A DNA stretch of 64,000 bases, taken from Epiperipatus broadwayi (lineage: Eukaryota; Onychophora; Udeonychophora; Euonychophora; Peripatidae). The position numbers and the translations under genes were made by a program. The stretch covers positions 573,501 through 637,500 of the forward strand of contig JAQFVV010012536.1 of assembly GCA_028023455.1 (NCBI GenBank), read 5' to 3'. The notes under the pieces were generated by a model, which had not been told where the DNA came from, did not search any database, and was given only the letters and a program-made list of their open reading frames with translations. Position 1 is the first letter of the stretch, and every line of letters begins with the position of its first letter. Below, one piece after another: positions 57,718 through 64,000 of the stretch.

Positions 57718-57892
57718 CTAACATTCATCATCATCATCAACTATCATCAATCCACTGCAGGATGAAGGTCTCTCCAAGTTCAATCCATCTTCTCCAATCT
57801 TTAGCTTCTCTTCTTCACATTACCCCTGCACAGTTTCTTATTTCATCCATCAATCTCACCTGCAGTCTCTTTCTGGGTCTTTTCATCTATTA
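57718..57892 (-). pseudogene. RTE-type LINE, extreme 3' end
   Basis: Complement reads RKRLQVRLMDEI, CAGVMWRRE and LEDWRRW-like text to the stop, then GATGATGATGA-type tail. It matches the end of the copy at 38279 (GLSKF/WIELGET.. region) and is truncated after about 170 bp, a typical dead-on-arrival LINE insertion. Confidence 0.82.
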
Positions 57893-58179
57893 AAATTTAG
57901 TGAAAATAATTAACTCCTTTGAATAGTTTTTTCTTATGGTAAAGTATCATTGATAAATACACAGATTTCACTCAAAATCACTCACTGTAAAATTTGCTTT
58001 ACAGACCATCAATTTGGATAAAAATGTTATCACTCAATTAAAAGTATTCAAAAACCCTTTAATTCAGTAGGGTATGATATTTCATGTTACTCATTTATGT
58101 AGAAAGATCAATTAATGTACTGTTTACATTCCAGAATTATTTTTCAGAAATTCAAACTTATTAAACATCTTATGCAATT
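57893..58179. other. AT-rich spacer
   Basis: Nothing recognised. Confidence 0.5.
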
Positions 58180-58605
58180 GTCAATAAATTTTTATTAGTG
58201 CAATGTTTAGATTGTAATTATATAGAAGGTAATCATCCTTTCTCACTGGCACCTTTAAACAGTGACATTGAAACTGTGAGGATATTCTCACCCCAGATCC
58301 AAGATAAAACTTTGAAAAAATAATTGTGACCATCTTATTTTTAAACTCAAATGCACTTATATGAACCAAACTTAAGTGTCTAGAAGTAAAAGCATGAATA
58401 TATAAATAAGTCACTTTAAATTCATTTCTTTTTTAATAATCTTATTAACACTTATGAAGTATTATAATTTACTTTGTGCTAATATTAGAAGATTAAATTA
58501 TGTAATAATCAATAAATTTTACTATAGCAGTGTTTAGATTGTAATTATATGTAAGGTAATCATCCCCTCTCACTAGCACCATTAAACAATGATATTTTCC
58601 ATCTC
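58180..58605. repeat. Local direct repeat, about 325-bp spacing
   Basis: GTGTTTAGATTGTAATTATAT.., GGTAATCATCC..TCTCAC..GCACC..TTAAACA is present at 58203-58262 and 58530-58590. Unit otherwise diverged. Confidence 0.75.
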
Positions 58606-58894
58606 CTCCAAATAACAGATGGCTTACAGGTAGAATTTATAATTTCATATATTAGTATGATTTTCTTAAAAACTAAATTGAATAGTGGAATATTTATGTT
58701 AGCAAACATACCTAAAAATAACTGATGTTCCTAACATAGTATTATGTCTCAATAATCACATGAAAATAAAATTTTCAATATTGATGTGGTTAAGGTATTT
58801 TAATATATCATATGACTATATAAGCTATTGAGCTTAGATTGAAAATATTTTTTGTGTTTTCAATTTCATTCTCATAGTTTTATAGTTAAGTAGA

Positions 58895-59125
58895 GATAAA
58901 AGGTGGTTGCTAGAGGTTTGCATTAGATCCTAAGATCTAGATGCAGTGCTCTCAGATCCAAAGCTCCTCACTGACGAAGGCCACAAGCCAGAAACTAGTC
59001 TGGGGATATTGGATGAGTAGGCATTAGATAGGGATTTTATGCACAAGCCTTCTGGCATCCATTGATTACTCTGTTTAGCACAGGTGGCAATACTGTATGG
59101 AGAGTTTTGCTCTGTATTTTAATAT
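58895..59125 (+). mobile_element. HHR-P repeat, solo copy
   Basis: Single-orientation copy: GATCTAGATGCAGTGCTCTC, ribozyme, TATTGGATGAGTAGGCATTA, GATAGGGATTTTATGCACAA, CTTCTGGCATCCATTGATTA, ACTGTATGGAGAGTTTTGC. It shows the natural order of the family against which the foldback copies can be read. Confidence 0.85.
58954..59014 (+). ncRNA. Hammerhead ribozyme, HHR-P solo copy
   Basis: TCCTCA, CTGACGA (58971-58977), stem II GGC/GCC with an A-A mismatch next to the core, GAAA (58991-58994), palindromic ACTAGT, C, TGGGGA. Stem I is TCCTCA/TGGGGA (one G-U) and, beyond an internal loop, ATCC/GGAT. Cleavage predicted between 59000 and 59001. The mismatch at 10.1-11.1 may lower activity. Confidence 0.8.
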
Positions 59126-59945
59126 AATTTCCTGCCAATGTTCTTTTATCAACTAGAAAAAGTCTTCCACATATTGGTGTAAAGTACACTTAAAACAACC
59201 AAGATAGAATACGTTTCTTTATTTTATTGCACTGAATTTCAGAAATATAGATTATAATTGTAACCATCACACCACCATTGCATACATTTATCAATAACAT
59301 TGAAAGAACATCTTTTCAAACTTTACAATCACAACTTTAATTCTCTTTACATTATGATTTCTAAAATGCTATTTCATGTTTAATCCCTTTCTTTTAAATT
59401 CCACTCTTTTTCCTGTAATAAATTTAATAAATTAATATTAGAGAGTAGATCCTTGCACAATTTTATGTTTACTCTGCTATTTAGAGATCTTTCCTATTAC
59501 TTGCAAATTTGTGAACGCAAACTACTCTAAAAACTATTTGTTTTTGTTTTTTAAAGCTATTCTAAATTTGTAAGTTTTTTTTTTTCTCTGTCGATTTAAA
59601 AACTACATTTAACATAATTTTTATTTTGTAATTACAATAAAATATTTTATAACAGATTATCATTTTAGGGTTAGACAACCATAAAAAACATTTATTTTAT
59701 TATCATAAAATGGGATTAAAATTATGGGGTTTGATTATCATTGTTTTTTTTTGTTGTTGTTATGTTTATTAGTGGTAATTATTATAATTAAAAATTTCTA
59801 GATAATCAATTAGTAATGTAAATTCAATTTTTTTAAATTTTTTATTCTTATTGTATACATTTTTTTCTCTTTACATCAAATAACTATAAACAATATATAA
59901 ATCAATTATTTTACTGTATTAATAAATAAAATTTATTTTAAATCT
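59126..59945. other. AT-rich sequence without recognised gene
   Basis: Nothing assigned. Confidence 0.5.
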
Positions 59946-60195
<250 letters not shown>

Positions 60196-60847
60196 TAAAA
60201 AGATTAAAATAATGTTCAATGTCTTTTCAAAACAATAAGTACATTAAAGATTAAAAGTTAATAATGACAAATACTAATAAGTATAAAAACATATATAATG
60301 GTAGGCTATAATAAAATAATATTAAAAATACATTTTTGTGTTTAAAAAGAAAGATTAAGACATGTTTCTTATAGTGATAAAGTATGGATTTAAATTTTGG
60401 ATGTTTGATATACATAAATATAAAAAACTAAAAGCTTATAATAAAATATTACAATATAGTGTCAAGAATAATAAGAAAGAATGCAAAGTACAATACATAA
60501 ATAATGATATACTAATATTATTAATAAAACTGAATTGGGCTAAACATGATTTTATATTTATTTAACATAAAAGTATTATTTATCATTACATAAATAACAT
60601 ATAAATATGTGATTAATAAATAAGTGAATTATCTATACTCTATAGAATTAACATCACTGTTTCTCAAAATCAATTAATATTTAAACATATAGACTGAGTT
60701 AAGCTTACTCTCTCATTGATGTTGTTCTTGAATAACTCTATATAAAAAGATCTAAAATACAGTAAAATGATCATTTTTCCATTGTAAATAATTATTGAAC
60801 ATGAAAAATAGAGGACAGTTCATCTATTAACTTGATAATTTAGGCAT
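60196..60847. repeat. AT-rich; contains a copy of a local repeat also at 62050
   Basis: 60565-60800 resembles 62065-62290: ATTATTTATCATTACATAAAT, TAAATAAGTGAA, TTGAATAACT and AAAAAGATCTAAAATA occur in the same order. Not coding. Confidence 0.6.
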
Positions 60848-61140
60848 TTGTTAATTGAATGTAAATGCTTGAAAACAGAAAGGGTACAAATAATGATGTT
60901 ATGGAAAAATAAATATAAAAAAATGATTATACAGAAAGTGGATTATTGGTTTTTATTTTGTGTTTGGGAAAATATAAGGACGATTTAGATATAAAGGCCA
61001 TAAAGTTGACAAAGATTATGTTGTGGAAATGGGATGGAGCAGAATATGGGAAAACTTAGAGTGGATGGATGGAAGATAAAGTGGCTAACAGGTTTCTCTG
61101 GGCATGGTTGCTGAGAGATTCCTGACTCAATTTAGAAAGT
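60848..61140 (+). pseudogene. LINE ORF2 C-terminus, second copy
   Basis: Parallel to 41005-41310: TGTAAATGCTTGAAAACAGA, AAATAATGATGTTATGG, TTGTGGAAATGGGATGGAGC and GTGGCTAACAGGTTTCTCTG. Frames broken by small deletions. Ends in a (CATCA)n-like tail at about 61142-61160. Confidence 0.7.
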
Positions 61141-61170
61141 CACAATACATCACATCACATCACAACTCTC

Positions 61171-62049
61171 ATCTTCATTAGGAATTATTCATTATGTACC
61201 TGAAACAGATGTGATAGTTGTGCAACTTTAGAATGCTAATTAAAATTATTATAGGTGATAATGACCTTCATTTTTTTATATTCTTGAATTTTCTATAATG
61301 CTTTTGTTTGAAAAAAAGTGAAGTGATCCATATGTTATAAACAGTTACTTTAGATCTAAAAGATTCTAATATTGTTTCTCATAGAAGAAAATTTCTTTTG
61401 GGCATTTACTTCCTTCTGCTCTCATTTTCACATAAAGATTTTGATATAAATAAAATATGATTTTTTGCTTGTTTATAAAAGTATTTTGATTATTTTTACA
61501 CACTAATTGATTAATCATTATTTAATACAAAATATACAAATATAAACTTGTAATTTACTCATTTATCTTTAATTTTTAGAAAACATAAGTTAATAAACTT
61601 AATTGTAATGTAATGAAAGAAAATTATAGCATATCTTGTCATTATATGTTAGAATTGATACAGGGCTAACATCTTTTCAATATTGTAATTGTTGTGAAAA
61701 AATATCAGATCTGAAGCAGAATGCAATAGATACATAATAAATTATCTTTGTTCATTCACATTAAAAAAACTTTAAAAAAATGTTTTTGAAGAGTGTTTAC
61801 ACTAACTTAGTTCATGACATTTATGGTATGTGGTTGAGTCAGTTTTTAAATATGTAAAAAAATCAAATGGGAGTTTTTATAATATTATTCATTTATTAAA
61901 TAAAATTAGAAAGAAATCAAGTCCTATTTACTAAATTTTATGATAAAGATTTTATCCCCAAACATATGGTTGAGCACTTTCAAAAACTCTCACCATGTGG
62001 GACAAATGAAAATATCAAAATCTAAGAGAATTAATTAAATAAAATTAGG
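61171..62049. other. AT-rich sequence without recognised gene
   Basis: Nothing assigned. Confidence 0.5.
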
Positions 62050-62300
62050 TATTACCATAATGCTTTATTTAGTATAAAATTATTATTTACCATTACATAA
62101 ATGATATGTAACTATTTATTATAGTCCTTAGTAAATTAGTGAAATATCAGTTCTTTCAAATTTTGTTTATATTAAAATACATAAGCTAATTTAAAATTGC
62201 ACCCTGGCTGCTACTGTTTTGAATAACTATTAAAAAGATCTAAAATATGCTGGGAAATTGTCATATTACTACTGTAAAAAGTTATTGATTTAAATTTAAA
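62050..62300. repeat. Local repeat, partner of 60565-60800
   Basis: See the partner entry; about 1.5 kb apart in direct orientation, with moderate identity. Confidence 0.55.
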
Positions 62301-62486
62301 CTAAAAAAAAAATGTTTTTAGCTTTGTAACTGAAATATTAGAAGATTCATATATATATAAACTAACATTAAAATTTGGGATTCATGGGAGGCAGGTTAGG
62401 AAATTAATCAAAAGTACAGATTAAAATACTGTATATAATAGTTAATTACCATTATATTTATTACTTATATTATTATATACCCCCAA

Positions 62487-62522
<36 letters not shown>
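62487..62522. repeat. (CA)n(TA)n microsatellite
   Basis: CA units grading into TA units. Confidence 0.95.
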
Positions 62523-63525
62523 CACAGCTTTCAAAATATTTATTATAATTAATCAAATATGGATTATATCTATATTACAAATGTGCAAAACTTTTTAGAT
62601 TAAATTTTAAAAGTATAATGGAAATTTTTATATATTTGCCTAGATACATTTCAGTTATGGTTTAATTAGGCAAACGATCACTTAAAACTCACACCATCTA
62701 GTAATAATATTTTCGTCTGGCCTAACTTATATTAAAAGTAAAATCACTTTTAGTTTATTTTTTTAAGTTTTATTAAGTTTATAAGTCAGGCATATATACT
62801 TTTATGTATAGAAATTGAAAAATCATAATTCTTATAAATATTTTTCACTACTAAAATATCTACAATTCCAAATAAATTAATTTCATTTATGGAAACAATT
62901 TCAATTTTGAATTTTCAGTTTTAATTGTTTGTTTCCTCATTACATCATAGTTTACATTATCTAGGTGAATATAGATAAATTTCACTTATATTTTCAATAT
63001 TTATATGTAAAAAATCTATAGAAATGTTCTCATTAATATATAATTTTTTTTAGAGGAAATACATTTTAGTGAGAAAAAATAATTAGGAAGTTGTGGTCTT
63101 CAGTTTTTACATACATAAAAGGTATAAGTTTATCTAAGTTTAATCTATAGAATGTGTTGTTTAGAATATTTTCATGCTCCTTTATTGATAATTTTTTTAA
63201 TTTTTATGCTACATTTTATAATAAAATATTAATTATTGATAAAATATTTCAGTTTTTGAAAAAAAAATCATTAAAATGTAAATTAAAATAATAAAAATAT
63301 TCTTATAAATAAAATATTAACATTGGAAATAAAGAAAAAATAATATACTATGTTATTAGTACAGTCAATTTTACCTCAGATTTTAGTCAGCTCAGATGAG
63401 AATATTTTTTTTTGAAATATTAAAAATCAACTTTCAAATTTATACAAACAATAACAAGAAAACAAAAAAATTTGACAGTGAGAATTTCCTGTTTGACATC
63501 ACACAAATTTTAGCAAGATAATTTT
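62523..63525. other. AT-rich sequence without recognised gene
   Basis: Nothing assigned. Confidence 0.5.
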
Positions 63526-64000
63526 TCCTAAAACTCAATTGTAATCAAATAAAAACTATATATAGATATACATATTTGTTAAGAAATAAATATTTAATAA
63601 TTTTATAAAAAATGAAAAAAGAACAAATAAAAATATACTTATTTTTCTGTTAATAATATAAACTGCCTATGATGAGTATGCACATAAGGGTATTTGTTTT
63701 CTGTTTAGTGTAGACATTTACATTTTCTATTTAAACAAATTGATCTCTTTAATTGAATTATTGAATACTGATGCCAATTAAGTAAAATATCTGTAAATAA
63801 ATATTAATCTGATAATTTCTCTTAAAACTCATTTATAATCAAATAAAAGCTGTAATTGTTATATATTTATTAAGAAATAAATATTTAATAACTTACAAAA
63901 AAGGTAAAAAGGACAAATAAAAATATACTCATTTTTCTGTCAATAATGTAAATTGTCTATGATGAACATGCACATAAGGATGTTTTTTTCTGTTTGGTGC
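63526..64000. repeat. About 293-bp direct repeat running off the window
   Basis: 63526-63715 and 63819-64000 share AAGAAATAAATATTTAATAA, GAACAAATAAAAATATACT / GGACAAATAAAAATATACT, ATTTTTCTGT and CATGCACATAAGG. The second unit is cut by the window end, so more units may follow. Confidence 0.8.

Overview
The window is a very AT-rich, repeat-dominated stretch of a eukaryotic, almost certainly metazoan invertebrate, genome. I see no host protein-coding gene. The content is Penelope-like elements (PLE) with GIY-YIG endonuclease, RTE-type LINE fragments, Ty3/gypsy elements with double zinc knuckles, piggyBac-like TTAA elements, tRNA-like SINEs and very long (AAT)n, (TA)n and (CTAT)n arrays. The species cannot be named from this.

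Layout. 1-4.98 kb: a (TA)n tract, a decayed hammerhead repeat, and a 1.34-kb near-perfect palindrome made of a PLE 3' end. 4.98-11.2 kb: a complete 6.2-kb Ty3/gypsy element on the minus strand, with 708-bp LTRs, primer site, polypurine tract and 5-bp target duplication. Its pol is broken by a frameshift in an A9 run, one TAG, and a 745-bp TTAA-flanked element inside the integrase. 11.3-14.6 kb: a second gypsy element that kept gag, protease and the integrase tail but lacks reverse transcriptase, RNase H and the integrase core. 15-21.5 kb: SINEs, hammerhead repeats, an RTE endonuclease fragment and a recognisable PLE reverse transcriptase. 21.6-26.0 and 35.1-39.7 kb: two diverged copies of one roughly 4.5-kb non-coding segment carrying different insertions. 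26-35 and 39.7-64 kb: microsatellites, LINE and PLE fragments, foldbacks and short tandem duplications.

The most interesting signal is self-cleaving RNA. Two unrelated dispersed repeat families (here called HHR-R and HHR-P, my labels) each carry a type I hammerhead ribozyme: CTGANGA, a stem II hairpin, GAAA, a very short or palindromic stem III, a UH cleavage site and a closing stem I. At least six copies keep the conserved core. HHR-R copies show a head-to-tail unit of about 430-470 bp, and in two foldback copies the switch of strand falls at, or within a few bases of, the predicted cleavage site. Hammerheads in PLEs and in animal retrozymes are known; this family, its unit and its junctions may not be described.

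The parts act as a parasite community: PLE and RTE enzymes could mobilise the HHR repeats and SINEs, and a piggyBac transposase encoded elsewhere would have moved the TTAA elements. All coding remnants here look non-functional, except possibly the gypsy gag.
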